A DNA stretch of 64,000 bases from Vibrio coralliirubri (GCF_024347375.1 NZ_AP025471.1:1240001-1304000); one strand, 5' to 3'. Shown: positions 44,969 to 54,008, counted from the first letter of the stretch. Numbers and translations: made by a program. Notes: generated from the sequence alone by a model not told the origin.

Positions 44969-45478
44969 CTATGACCGCTTTTTCTTTGTTCGACGGTTTT
45001 TTTTCTGCTCCAACTCTTCCAACTTTTTTAGAACGGCATTCTCGGTTCGTAAGTAGACCAACTCCTCTTTTAGCTCCTCAAGTGTCATTTCATTATCAGG
45101 CTTAGTGGTACGTTGAGGTTGCTGTTTCATTGAGGGTCTTCCTTTCTGGCGCATTTCGAGCCCCTTGATACCGAGCTCATTAAATCGTTTAAGCCAGACA
45201 GAGAGTATTCCAGGGGATGAGAGGTTTAATACAGCGCTAGTGTGCGTGAGAGACCATTCATTCGTCCACATTAAATTCAATGCTTTTCGTTTTGTTTGAG
45301 CAGTCGCGGCATGATTAGTTGGTAAAAATGAATCAGTACCATGGATGGCAAAGACTTGAGCCCAATACCGTATCTGCCTTGAAGAAATTGAATATTGTTT
45401 TGCTAAGTAGAGAGATGACGTGCCATCTAAGTATTGCTTAGCAATGATACATTTTAGCTCTCGGCTATATTTGGACAT
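44969..45478 (-). CDS. IS150-type transposase OrfA, copy 2
   Basis: 169 residues, identical to the copy 1 product: two helix-turn-helix blocks and a zipper-like C-terminal helix. The start codon directly follows the T run of the IS left-end hairpin, so external transcription is probably blocked before it. Confidence 0.93.
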   Translation of the reverse strand: MSKYSRELKCIIAKQYLDGTSSLYLAKQYSISSRQIRYWAQVFAIHGTDSFLPTNHAATAQTKRKALNLMWTNEWSLTHTSAVLNLSSPGILSVWLKRFNELGIKGLEMRQKGRPSMKQQPQRTTKPDNEMTLEELKEELVYLRTENAVLKKLEELEQKKNRRTKKKRS

Positions 45479-45541
45479 AAAAAGACCCCCAATAATTGGT
45501 GTCCAACTATTGGGGGTCAGTTCAAAATCGGGAGCTTTTTT

Positions 45542-46054
45542 ATTATCAGGACGTTAACGAATACAGGGATGCGAGAACGAGGAACAAACAAGTTTTAATT
45601 TGGAGAACGGATTTAACAAACGAAGATAAACTTAGAGGAGGTATTAATGAGCTGACATTGAATTGCATTGTTGTTAATGCCTGCCAGCTCTTTGGGGATG
45701 ATTTCGTTAGTCGCCGACCAGATGAAGGTCCTTGAGAGTGCTAATGAAATCGGTTTGTTGCGTTTTACATTTGATTAAGCTTTTCAGCTTTTAAAGCTTT
45801 ACGATTTAAAGCTTATTTCTTTGATGCTTCTTTTGACGTGTCTTTCCAGTATTGGATACGAACGCGATGAAGCTGTGCTCTTCTCATTTTTTTCATAAGG
45901 GATATTTCCTTTTCTTTAACTGCTCTTCATGAGCTATTTTTATTGCCAACCATTCGAATCTAACGGTGTTTGATGCCCAGATCAATGATACAAATCACAA
46001 AATATATAGAGTTTTGAGTACCATTTACATCAAAGTATGACCTAGATATCAACT
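45542..46054. other. Gap after IS copy 2, with one possible small ORF
   Basis: About 510 bp between the split terminator and the next plus-strand ORF. Apart from the 27-codon minus-strand ORF at 45813-45896, I see no supported gene. Several AAGCTTTA repeats occur at 45778-45813. Confidence 0.5.
45813..45896 (-). CDS. Possible 27-residue basic peptide
   Basis: ATG at 45896 preceded by AAGGAAAT about eight to ten bases upstream; the frame begins MKKMRRAQLHRVRIQYW and ends in a Lys-rich tail. Seven of the first 18 residues are basic (Lys/Arg), plus one His, and there is no membrane segment. No family is recognised. The length is short enough to arise by chance, so the main support is the ribosome site. 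Confidence 0.35.
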   Translation of the reverse strand: MKKMRRAQLHRVRIQYWKDTSKEASKK

Positions 46055-46345
46055 ATGGCTCAATTCAATCCTATGAGCCGCTGTTCAAAATTAAGGTTAG
46101 TTCTCTCAGATGACAAATTCATTTCAGTATCAATACAGTTCAATGATACTAATTTAATAGACCGGACCAACGCTGATTTAGTTCCAGTATCTTATCATTT
46201 ATTGATTACATCGCCCTTAAAGTTACAGCGTAACTATAAATACATTCGATGTGAGCAAATAATCGCCACATTAGCCTATACGTCACAACATCAAAATGGG
46301 ATTATGTTTGTAACGGATAGAGCTTTTGATAGAAAAAAACCGTAA
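46055..46345 (+). CDS. Doubtful 96-residue hypothetical protein
   Basis: An ORF without a recognised domain or clear ribosome site. It contains LRLVLSDDKFISVSIQFND and a His/Gln-containing C-terminus. It precedes the monooxygenase gene by 39 bp. It may be real or chance. Confidence 0.35.
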   Translation: MAQFNPMSRCSKLRLVLSDDKFISVSIQFNDTNLIDRTNADLVPVSYHLLITSPLKLQRNYKYIRCEQIIATLAYTSQHQNGIMFVTDRAFDRKKP

Positions 46346-46384
46346 TGGACCAAATTAAATAGACGTAATTAAATGGACGTAATT

Positions 46385-46672
46385 ATGAGTAAAGTAATTC
46401 TGCAAGGGCATATTCTAGTGCCAGACAACGATCTAGAAGCCGTCACACAAGCCTTGGTTGTACACAAAGAACTGACACTGGAAGAACCTGGTTGTATTGT
46501 GTTTCGAGTCAGTCAAAGCACCCTTCAACCTAATCGCTTTGAAGTGTATGAAGAATTCACTAGCCGAGAAGCATTCAAAGCCCACCAACAGCGAGTAAAA
46601 GCGTCTGAATGGGGTGAAATCTCCCAGAACGTGACACGTCATTACCAAGTCACTGATGTTCCGACATCATAA
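46385..46672 (+). CDS. Antibiotic-biosynthesis-monooxygenase-type protein (YgiN-like)
   Basis: 95 residues from the ATG at 46385; an ATG at 46373 would add four. The ABM dimeric alpha-beta fold is shown by LEEPGCIVFRVSQS, RFEVYEEFTSREAFKAHQQR and the closing YQVTD. Such small oxygenases act on quinols or other aromatics without cofactors. The stop overlaps the next start by one base (TAATG), so it is coupled to the nucleotidyltransferase-like gene. Confidence 0.8.
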   Translation: MSKVILQGHILVPDNDLEAVTQALVVHKELTLEEPGCIVFRVSQSTLQPNRFEVYEEFTSREAFKAHQQRVKASEWGEISQNVTRHYQVTDVPTS

Positions 46673-47226
46673 TGATACATCCGCTAGCCAAACGCATCGT
46701 CACATTGATCAAAAAAGATCCCTTACGAATGCAGGTTTTAGACTGTGTCGCTCAGTTGGATTTACCGCAATGTTACGTCGCTGCGGGCTTTGTGAGAAAC
46801 CTCGTTTGGGATCACCTGCATGGTTATGCCTCCCCGACCCCACTCAATGATATTGATGTGATCTACTTTGATCCCATGGATACCTCTTACGAGTCGGATC
46901 TTAGATACGAGGCTCTGCTTAAACAACGGTTACCCGACCTGAATTGGCAAGTTCGCAATCAAGCCTGCATGCACACCAGAAATGGGGATGAATCTTACCA
47001 AGGCTCATTGGATGCGATGAGTTATTGGCCAGAGAAAGAAACCGCCGTCGCTGTAAAACAAAGCCTCAATGGAGACATCGAGTGTCTTGCATCTTTTGGT
47101 TTAGAGAGCTTGTTTGATTTGAAAATTACACCCAACCCAAAGCGTAGCCGAGATATCTTTGCTCAAAGAGTGCAATCCAAAGATTGGCTAACCCAATGGC
47201 CCAAGTTAACGATTAGTCACCGTTAA
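46672..47226 (+). CDS. Nucleotidyltransferase-family protein (NTP_transf_6 type)
   Basis: 184 residues. It has the family pattern YVAAGFVRNLVWDHLHGY, then PLNDIDVIYFDP with the paired acids (DID) of a minimal nucleotidyltransferase, and a C-terminal GLESLFDLKITPNPKR block. The substrate is unknown; related proteins are annotated only as nucleotidyltransferases. Translationally coupled to the upstream monooxygenase-like gene. Confidence 0.82.
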   Translation: MIHPLAKRIVTLIKKDPLRMQVLDCVAQLDLPQCYVAAGFVRNLVWDHLHGYASPTPLNDIDVIYFDPMDTSYESDLRYEALLKQRLPDLNWQVRNQACMHTRNGDESYQGSLDAMSYWPEKETAVAVKQSLNGDIECLASFGLESLFDLKITPNPKRSRDIFAQRVQSKDWLTQWPKLTISHR

Positions 47227-47351
47227 CTAGCAGTCGAATTCAAACGCTAAAACCATTGACTAAAAGTCCAATCAGATCGAACATGCCCCACTTCTCAAAT
47301 CAAACGCGCACTTCACCAACTGCTGCGCCCTCGTCATACTGAGTAACGACC

Positions 47352-47789
47352 ATGAACCAACAATACATGCTGCAAGCACTTGAAGCTTCGCGCCAAGCCC
47401 TACCCGATTGCCAACCAAACCCGCCAGTAGGCTGCGTTTTGGTGAAGAACGATAAGGTGGTGTCTGTTGGATACACGCAAAAAGTCGGCGGAAACCACGC
47501 CGAGGTTGAAGCGCTCAATAGCTATGACAACGGAAAGGACGGAGAAATGGAAGGGGTTACCGCTTACGTGACTTTAGAGCCATGTTCATTTGTTGGCAGA
47601 ACACCCGCTTGCGCCAATACATTGGTTAAAGCAGGTGTAAAACACGTAGTCGTGGCGATGCTAGACCCAGACCCTCGTAATAATGGTCGTGGTGTTGCGA
47701 TCCTTGAATCGCACGGCGTGAAGGTGGATGTGGGGTTATGCCAAGCACAAGTGAGCGCCTTTTTAACCCCTTACCTTGGTAAGTCCTAG
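47352..47789 (+). CDS. Stand-alone RibD-type deaminase domain
   Basis: 145 residues covering only the deaminase half of RibD. Zinc motifs are NHAEVEAL (His and catalytic Glu) and PCSFVGRTPAC (two Cys), with the RibD pattern QPNPPVGCVLV at the start. There is no reductase domain, and none is encoded next to it. It could support riboflavin synthesis (pyrimidine deamination) or act on another heterocycle. Full RibD is about 370 residues. Confidence 0.85.
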   Translation: MNQQYMLQALEASRQALPDCQPNPPVGCVLVKNDKVVSVGYTQKVGGNHAEVEALNSYDNGKDGEMEGVTAYVTLEPCSFVGRTPACANTLVKAGVKHVVVAMLDPDPRNNGRGVAILESHGVKVDVGLCQAQVSAFLTPYLGKS

Positions 47790-47806
47790 ATCTTAAACAG
47801 CCAGTA

Positions 47807-48259
47807 TTAGTTCAATTTCACTCGATAAAGCGGATTGACTGGCTTATCGACAAAATACGACCAAATATGATCGTAGACGGCATGTTGGTTGGGGAACGGC
47901 GCTAACGCTTTTGCTTCTTCTAAATTACACCAGCGGTACTCGGTGTGTTCGTCATTCAGTTCAATCGCTTGGTTGGGCGGGCATAGCACTGCAAAGACAG
48001 GGATTAGCTGAATTACATTCACGTGCGCCTCGTAAAACTGCTCCAGAAACTGCGCGTTATACAAAGCTTCCACTTTAATTTGGGTCTCTTCTTCAAACTC
48101 GCGCACGATAGCCTGCCAGCCTGTTTCTCCCGCTTCAATCGAGCCTGCGACATGGCACCAAAATTCGCCCTTCACACGCTTCATTAGTAGCATTTTCATT
48201 TGTCCGTCGATCTCTGAAATAGCGACACCGGAAACAATCGAAGTATTGATTGGAATCAT
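47807..48259 (-). CDS. Nudix hydrolase
   Basis: 150 residues with a Nudix box GSIEAGETGWQAIVREFEEE followed by TQI, in which the usual Gly of EExG is Thr. It cleaves a nucleoside diphosphate linked to some moiety; the NudB-like size suggests a dihydroneopterin-triphosphate type enzyme, but this is uncertain. It is convergent with the deaminase gene, only 17 bp apart. Confidence 0.83.
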   Translation of the reverse strand: MIPINTSIVSGVAISEIDGQMKMLLMKRVKGEFWCHVAGSIEAGETGWQAIVREFEEETQIKVEALYNAQFLEQFYEAHVNVIQLIPVFAVLCPPNQAIELNDEHTEYRWCNLEEAKALAPFPNQHAVYDHIWSYFVDKPVNPLYRVKLN

Positions 48260-48538
48260 AACGTTACCTTAGTTTTCATAACAGGGCGGCAAGGCTATCA
48301 CCCTTGGTTTGTTAAATTGTCTTCCATGATTAAAAACGAGAAGTTACTCATCAATTAATGACGTTCAAGCCATAACTCATAGGTTCGTCGCTTGGCTATC
48401 TAACAATAGAACCATTTCTTATTTGAGGCGCTTTTCGATAAAGAGTAGAATCGCCGCCTTGTACTGTGTTTAACGTCTCTAAATATACACAGTAGACTCA
48501 CAACCATTTATCACCACGATATAAGTATTAATACGACT

Positions 48539-50251
48539 ATGCACTCATCAAAACCAACGCACGACTCAGAAAACAGCCACACACCTGAGCATTGCTTCAC
48601 TCGTTTTCAACAGCCGATCGAGTCATATTCGTTGCCTGAGCGTTTCACATTCCCGTTCTACTACGAACCACACCCATTGTGTGAAATCGCTTCTCATCAG
48701 CTTCAACAGTATCTAGAAACTCAAACCGATTGGCAGCATGACTTCGGACTGGATTCTGACGCTGGTCGCGGCAAAATGTTTGGTGTGTTACTGGTGAAAA
48801 GCCCAGAAGGTGAATTGGGTTACTTCTCGGCTTTCTCTGGAAAAATCGCCGACCAAAACCTACTGCCTCACTTTGTGCCACCCGTGTTCGACATGCTGAG
48901 CAGCGATAGCTTTTTCCATCAAGACACAGCCGACATGATGGCTGTCAACGCTGAGTTTAAAGCGCTGCAAGCAAATACTGAATACCTTGAATTGTGCGAG
49001 CAACTGGCGCAGCAGAAAGCGCAAGCGGAGCAAGAGATTGAAGCTCAGCGCCTATTGATTATTGAAGGCCGAAAAACGCGTAAAGAACAACGTGAACAAG
49101 GTAAAGAAAGCCTTGATGAGCAAGCTTTCGAACAGCTAAATAACGAGCTAAACAAGGCCAGTGTTGCTGACAAGAACCAGCAGAAGTACCTAAAACTTAA
49201 CTGGGAACAGACTCTGCAAGTGTTGCAGGCTAAAGTTGATGTGTTCACCACTCAACTGGCTGAGCTAAAAGAGCAAAGAGCACATATTTCTCATCAGCTT
49301 CAACACAAGTTGTTTTCACAATACGCTTTCCAAAATGCGGAAGGAAACGTTGAAGACCTTAACCAGATCTTTGAAAACACGCCAAACAAGATACCACCAG
49401 CTGGCTCAGGCGAATGCGCTGCGCCTAAATTGCTGCAATACGCGTACTTGAATGGCTACACACCGTTGGCATTAGCTGAGTTTTGGTGGGGTCGCTCTCC
49501 AAAGTCGGAAATCCGTAAGCACAAGAAATACTACGCCTCTTGCCAAAGCAAATGTGTACCAATCCTTGGCCATATGATGAAAGGCCTTGAAGTCGATCCA
49601 AACCCACTATTAGAGAACCCAGCAGAAGGCAAAGAGCTGGATATTCTGTTCCAAGATGAGCACATCGTTGTAGTCCACAAGCCAGCAGGTTTTCTATCTG
49701 TGCCGGGTAAAACCATCAAAGATTCCGCCTACACACGTGTTCAAGAAATGCATCCCGATGTTGAAGGCCCATTTGTTATTCATCGCTTAGACATGGCGAC
49801 CTCTGGCATTCTAATCTTCGCTCTAACTCGACGTGCGAACAAGAGCTTGCAGAAGCAGTTCATTACTCGTGAAGTCGAGAAGCGATACGTGGCAATGATT
49901 GAAGGCGTTCTAGCAGAAGATGAAGGCTATGTTCGACTGCCATTGCGTGGTGATTTGTATGACCGCCCTCGTCAGATTGTCTGCTTCGAACACGGCAAGC
50001 CTGCAGAAACCAAATGGGAAGTGATTGAACGAAACGAGCAAACCACTAAGGTTTACCTGCATCCTAAAACAGGGCGTACACACCAGTTGCGTGTTCACTG
50101 TTCACACGAAGAAGGCCTTAACATGCCTATCGTCGGTGATGGCCTATATGGCAATAAAGCCGACCGACTGCACCTACACGCAGAAAGACTTGCGCTGCAC
50201 CACCCTGTGACCAAAGAGTGGATGGAATTCCAGTTCGACGCTGAATTCTAA
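48539..50251 (+). CDS. RluA-family pseudouridine synthase with a long N-terminal extension
   Basis: 570 residues, much longer than RluA (about 220). Residues ~365-570 form the synthase: ILFQDEHIVVVHKPAGFLSV, FVIHRLDMATSGILIFAL (catalytic Asp in HRLD), EKRYVAMIEG and HPKTGRTHQLRVHCSHE. The N-terminal part has a conserved globular region (DAGRGKMFGVLLVKSPEGE) and a charged coiled coil (about 145-260, Gln/Glu/Lys-rich). It converts uridine to pseudouridine in rRNA or tRNA. The extension may position RNA or ribosomes. Confidence 0.87.
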   Translation: MHSSKPTHDSENSHTPEHCFTRFQQPIESYSLPERFTFPFYYEPHPLCEIASHQLQQYLETQTDWQHDFGLDSDAGRGKMFGVLLVKSPEGELGYFSAFSGKIADQNLLPHFVPPVFDMLSSDSFFHQDTADMMAVNAEFKALQANTEYLELCEQLAQQKAQAEQEIEAQRLLIIEGRKTRKEQREQGKESLDEQAFEQLNNELNKASVADKNQQKYLKLNWEQTLQVLQAKVDVFTTQLAELKEQRAHISHQLQHKLFSQYAFQNAEGNVEDLNQIFENTPNKIPPAGSGECAAPKLLQYAYLNGYTPLALAEFWWGRSPKSEIRKHKKYYASCQSKCVPILGHMMKGLEVDPNPLLENPAEGKELDILFQDEHIVVVHKPAGFLSVPGKTIKDSAYTRVQEMHPDVEGPFVIHRLDMATSGILIFALTRRANKSLQKQFITREVEKRYVAMIEGVLAEDEGYVRLPLRGDLYDRPRQIVCFEHGKPAETKWEVIERNEQTTKVYLHPKTGRTHQLRVHCSHEEGLNMPIVGDGLYGNKADRLHLHAERLALHHPVTKEWMEFQFDAEF

Positions 50252-50277
50252 AATTTCTCTTTAGTACCGAGCTTTGA

Positions 50278-50302
50278 TAAGGAGTCACAACCACTTGTGG
50301 CT
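50278..50302 (+). terminator. Weak terminator candidate after the pseudouridine synthase gene
   Basis: AAGGAGTCACAA and TTGTGGCTCC pair with a G-T and a short loop; the T run is delayed, so confidence is low. Confidence 0.4.
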
Positions 50303-50406
50303 CCTACCTCTTTTGGGTATATCTCCACGCTTATTGCACTACATCAAGATTCACTTTGTCGTGAAGAGTAGCATGCCCACCTTCTTCTCTCCTTGAGGCC
50401 TTTGAT

Positions 50407-50787
50407 ATGTCATCAGCTGCTTTGAATTTACAACCTAACAAACTGACTTCCCCATTAATTGCGACTCAAGCACCAAGCTTGAAGCCACTGACATCCAAAA
50501 AGCCAGACTTAAACTCGGCAATGCTTAACTTAATTGAAGAAGTTAAAAACGAACTCCCACTTTACGAGTCGGAGACGTTTATCTGTGGTCCAAAAGGAAA
50601 CTGCTCGGGTTGCTCTAAGAAACTACTTGAGATGGTCGACAGCGAGTTAATGTATTGGGAGCACAGTATTTCCATTGGCCAAGGCCCTAACTTCGAAGAA
50701 CTGCGCCGCTTTGGTAAACTCTGCAGCAGCGTTCGACGTGGTTTAGAGCGTAACGGTTTAGTCGAAAAACGCCCAAAGAAAAGATAA
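50407..50787 (+). CDS. Conserved protein with a Cys cluster, function unknown
   Basis: 126 residues. A CGPKGNCSGCSKKLLEM segment has three cysteines in a C-x5-C-x2-C spacing that could hold metal. The end is very basic (ERNGLVEKRPKKR). A GAGGCC ribosome-site-like sequence precedes the ATG. The N-terminal 35 residues look disordered. I know of no function. Confidence 0.7.
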   Translation: MSSAALNLQPNKLTSPLIATQAPSLKPLTSKKPDLNSAMLNLIEEVKNELPLYESETFICGPKGNCSGCSKKLLEMVDSELMYWEHSISIGQGPNFEELRRFGKLCSSVRRGLERNGLVEKRPKKR

Positions 50788-51061
50788 CAAGCCAAGTCGA
50801 TAATCATTACAATGTGTCGCTGGCGATTACAAGCTACACTGCTACTAACTGATTGAACTCGTTAGCTATAAAAGCAATAATGTTTTGTAATACAATTTAG
50901 TACGCAGACCGACTTCATAGATTCGAACTCATAGAGATAAGTTCATCGATATTTTCAGCATATTCTTGAACGACTCTATCCTTCTTGTCTGACGTGCCTT
51001 AGCCTTCTGTATATCGATATCACATCAATTACAAACCTATCTTGGACAATGGAGAGCCACC

Positions 51062-52258
51062 TTGAAGAGACCACAACCAGTACTGGGAAAGACCGGTATG
51101 CTATTTTTTCTCGTCATAATAAGTGCTTTCCCTCCATTGACCATCGACCTTTACTTACCTGCGCTTCCGCAGATGGTCGAGGTGTTTAATACTGACCGAT
51201 CAATGGTCAACCTAACCCTGAGCAGCTACTTCGTTACTTACGCCATCGGTCTTTTGTTCTGGGGGCCGCTCAGCGAAAAATTTGGTCGTAAGCCGATCCT
51301 ATTGATTGGATTAGCGGGTTATATGGTCGCGAGCATATTGTGTGCGATGACCAATAGCATCGAACAGTTAATTGGCGCTCGTGTATTCCAAGCCTTTGCT
51401 GGTAGTGCTATCACCGTTATCGCTACTGCCATCGTAAAAGATCTTTATGATGGCCGAGAACGTGAAAAGATCATGGCGACTATCATGTCACTGGTGATCA
51501 TCGCGCCGATGGTTGCGCCTGTATTTGGTGCCTTCTTACTGAAAATTGCGTCTTGGCGAATGATGTTCGTCACCCTCGCCATTTTTGGTGCATTTGCGTC
51601 AGTTTTAGCTTGCTGCTATCGAGAAACGCTCGAAACCAAATACCAAGGTTCTATGTTCCGTTCATGGGGAAGAATGGGCGTGGTCATGAAAAACCGCTCG
51701 TTCCTCAAGCTACTGGTCATTTTCTCTATCATACCGATGGCATTAATGGGCTTTCTTGCGGCGGGTTCTTATATCTACATCGATCACTTTGGCTTGACCG
51801 AACAACAGTTTAGTTACGCGTTCGCATTCAATGCATTGTGCGCCTCATTTGGTCCAACAATTTACATGAAGTTGTCCTACCGAATGCCGGTTCAAAAGGT
51901 CATCTCAGGATGTTTTGCTTTATTGGCACTTGCGGGCATCTTCACCCTAACCATTGGCGACCTGTCCCCTTGGTTCTTTATGTTCATCGCTGCACCAGCG
52001 ACACTGATGGCGATCATCATGCGAGTACCGGGCACCAACTTAATGTTGAATCAACAAGATCATGACACGGGTTCTGCCGTCGCACTGATACAGTTCTTCA
52101 GCATGATTTGTGGCTCGCTTGGCATGGTATTAGTTTCAATACGCCCAGAGTCACTGATTGAAAACCTAGGCTTTATTCAGTTATCCATCGGTACGCTAGG
52201 CGGTCTGATGTGGCTAATGGTCAGAAACAAAGAGTTCGTGACGACGAAGCTGAATTAG
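51062..52258 (+). CDS. Bcr/CflA-type MFS drug exporter
   Basis: 398 residues with twelve membrane helices. Signatures are the first helix PPLTIDLYLPALPQMVEVF and the loop-2 motif GPLSEKFGRKPILLIGLAGY. Also typical are the following ARVFQAFAGSAITVIATAIVKDLYDGRE and the VAPVFGAFLL helix. It exports drugs with proton import. I used the TTG at 51062 because GGAG lies seven bases before it; an ATG at 51098 would lose the positive N-terminus. It is convergent with the GlxA-type regulator. Confidence 0.88.
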   Translation: MKRPQPVLGKTGMLFFLVIISAFPPLTIDLYLPALPQMVEVFNTDRSMVNLTLSSYFVTYAIGLLFWGPLSEKFGRKPILLIGLAGYMVASILCAMTNSIEQLIGARVFQAFAGSAITVIATAIVKDLYDGREREKIMATIMSLVIIAPMVAPVFGAFLLKIASWRMMFVTLAIFGAFASVLACCYRETLETKYQGSMFRSWGRMGVVMKNRSFLKLLVIFSIIPMALMGFLAAGSYIYIDHFGLTEQQFSYAFAFNALCASFGPTIYMKLSYRMPVQKVISGCFALLALAGIFTLTIGDLSPWFFMFIAAPATLMAIIMRVPGTNLMLNQQDHDTGSAVALIQFFSMICGSLGMVLVSIRPESLIENLGFIQLSIGTLGGLMWLMVRNKEFVTTKLN

Positions 52259-52322
52259 GCCCTTCCACGATAGTCGCTGACAGTACCAGTCGATAAGCCA
52301 GAGGAATGGTGACTAATAAAAA

Positions 52323-53291
52323 TCATTCCTCTGATAGAAATCTAGAGCGAAACCTTGATGGTGTTAAGCCAATGATTTTCATGAAGACTTTTCGGAAGCT
52401 GTTTACGTCCTCATAGCCAACCAGGTAGCTGATCTGATCTACCGATTTGTGGGAGCTTTCCAATAGCTCGCATGCGCTTTGAATACGCACGTGTTGGATA
52501 TAATTGATAGGCGTAAAACTGGTCGCTTTAGTAAATTGTCGGATAAAGGTTCTTCGAGTCATGAAGGCTTCTTCTGCCAATTGATCGAGCGACAAAGGGA
52601 GATGATGATGCTTCTGAATAAAACGCTGCACCGATACAATCTTGTCATTGCCGTGAGCATAATTCGGTACAAAACTCTGATAGTAGCGCTGCTCTCTCAA
52701 GCCCGTATCAAGCACTAGGTATTTACCGAGATTACGAGTATTGGTCGGCGTCGTGTATTTGGTCAGGATAAACAGAGCCAGATCCATCCACGACATCAAA
52801 CCACCTGCGGTGATAATGTCAGCGTCATCGATCAAGATTTTGTCGACATCAACATCGACCTCAGCATACTGCTCCGAAAATTGTTGCTGGGCTTGCCAAT
52901 GCGTTGTCACGGTTCGTCCTTGCAACAAACCCGTTCCCGCCAAAATAAACACGCCTGCGCAAGCAGAACACAGGATCGCCCCACGTTGATGAGACTGCAC
53001 AAGGTAGTCTAACAGCCCTTCATCTGGCTCTAGGTAATATCTGCCATCTAAGTTTGGCGGCACTAGAATGATGTCGGCCTTTGAGTCCTCAAGTGGTCCG
53101 TTGGTCGACATAGACAAGTCGTCGTGAGGCTTAATTTCAACATGAAACTGAACCTGCTCATTGGAAGACTCAATGCTATTCGCCAACTGAAGAAACTCTT
53201 TCACTCCGAACACGGCACTTTGCAAAGAGCCTGGATAGTCGATGATTTCGACCACAACTGATTTTGTCACTATTGCCATAGAGTCTGTCAT
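52323..53291 (-). CDS. GlxA-type AraC regulator (DJ-1/PfpI domain plus AraC HTH)
   Basis: 322 residues. Residues ~1-200 form a DJ-1/PfpI-like amidase fold with ILCSACAGVFILAGTGLLQGR and TAGGLMSWMDLALFI. Residues ~215-322 are an AraC HTH pair (LDQLAEEAFMTRRTFIRQF, YLVGYEDVNSFRKVFMKIIG). It is divergent from the isochorismatase-like hydrolase gene with 77 bp between, so it probably controls that gene. The ligand is unknown. Confidence 0.88.
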   Translation of the reverse strand: MTDSMAIVTKSVVVEIIDYPGSLQSAVFGVKEFLQLANSIESSNEQVQFHVEIKPHDDLSMSTNGPLEDSKADIILVPPNLDGRYYLEPDEGLLDYLVQSHQRGAILCSACAGVFILAGTGLLQGRTVTTHWQAQQQFSEQYAEVDVDVDKILIDDADIITAGGLMSWMDLALFILTKYTTPTNTRNLGKYLVLDTGLREQRYYQSFVPNYAHGNDKIVSVQRFIQKHHHLPLSLDQLAEEAFMTRRTFIRQFTKATSFTPINYIQHVRIQSACELLESSHKSVDQISYLVGYEDVNSFRKVFMKIIGLTPSRFRSRFLSEE

Positions 53292-53368
53292 TTTTGACGT
53301 GCGATAAAAACTACAGAGTATTCATAATATCCCTACACCGCAATACACCAAATACAAAGGTATAGACT

Positions 53369-53929
53369 ATGAAGAACACTGCATTACTACTTATCGACTT
53401 TCAAAATGATTATTTCCCTTCATACGAGGGTTCAAAGTGGGCACTGTCTGAAACAGAAAAGGCAGCCGAAAAAGGGGTACAGTTATTAAAGGCTTTCAGA
53501 GACAAGCAACTTCCTGTGGTTCATGTACGCCATGAATTTCCGACCAACGAAGCACCCTTCTTCTTGCCGGATTCAGACGGCGCTCAAATCCACAACAGCG
53601 TGACTCCGCTAGAGGGTGAACCTGTTGTCGTAAAGCATCAAATCAATAGCTTTAGAGATACGGAACTGAACAAGGTGCTAAAAGATCAAAGCATTGAGAA
53701 ACTGATCATTGTCGGCGCAATGAGCCACATGTGTATCGATGCTGTGACTCGTGCAGCTACCGATTTAGGCTACGAATGCCACGTAGCGCATGATGCTTGC
53801 ACAACCTTAGACATGGAGTTCAACGGTGTTAAGGTTCCCGCTGCGCAGGTCCATGCGGCATTTATGGCCGCACTGAGCTTTGGTTACGGCAATGTCGCGA
53901 CCGCTAGCGAGCTTGAAAGCCAACTTTAG
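53369..53929 (+). CDS. Isochorismatase-family cysteine hydrolase
   Basis: 186 residues of the nicotinamidase/isochorismatase fold. The catalytic triad is visible: Asp in LLIDFQNDYF, Lys in VVKHQINSF and Cys in GAMSHMCIDAVTRAA. Substrate unknown; it hydrolyses an amide or vinyl-ether. AAGGT precedes the ATG. It is divergent from and probably controlled by the GlxA-type regulator. Confidence 0.9.
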   Translation: MKNTALLLIDFQNDYFPSYEGSKWALSETEKAAEKGVQLLKAFRDKQLPVVHVRHEFPTNEAPFFLPDSDGAQIHNSVTPLEGEPVVVKHQINSFRDTELNKVLKDQSIEKLIIVGAMSHMCIDAVTRAATDLGYECHVAHDACTTLDMEFNGVKVPAAQVHAAFMAALSFGYGNVATASELESQL

Positions 53930-53937
53930 TAAGGCTC

Positions 53938-53961
53938 AAAACCGTCCACATGGGCGGTTTT
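53938..53961 (+). terminator. Terminator after the hydrolase gene
   Basis: AAAACCGTCC pairs with GGGCGGTTTT (one G-T), short loop, then TGTC. Confidence 0.75.
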
Positions 53962-54008
53962 GTCTATTTTCAAATCAGAGTCAGCTTCCAAACAATTCTT
54001 TCAGGCGC

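Larger units (their letters stand above)
44099..45524 (-). mobile_element. IS3-family (IS150 group) insertion sequence, copy 2, 1426 bp
   Basis: Same length, ends and protein sequences as copy 1 but in opposite orientation. The target duplication is AAA (44096-44098, 45525-45527). The slippery run lies at 44996-45002 on the minus strand. The left-end hairpin is at 45479-45518. Confidence 0.95.
44084..45541. terminator. Intrinsic terminator split in its loop by IS150-type copy 2
   Basis: Left arm AAAGCTTCC (44084-44092) pairs with GGGAGCTTT (45530-45538) with one G-T pair, followed by TTT. The AAA target duplication lies in the eight-base loop. It would have ended the ABC operon. Confidence 0.82.

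Noticed and set aside
46055..46345. Strong gene call for the 96-residue ORF
   Set aside because: No ribosome site or domain; kept only as a low-confidence ORF.
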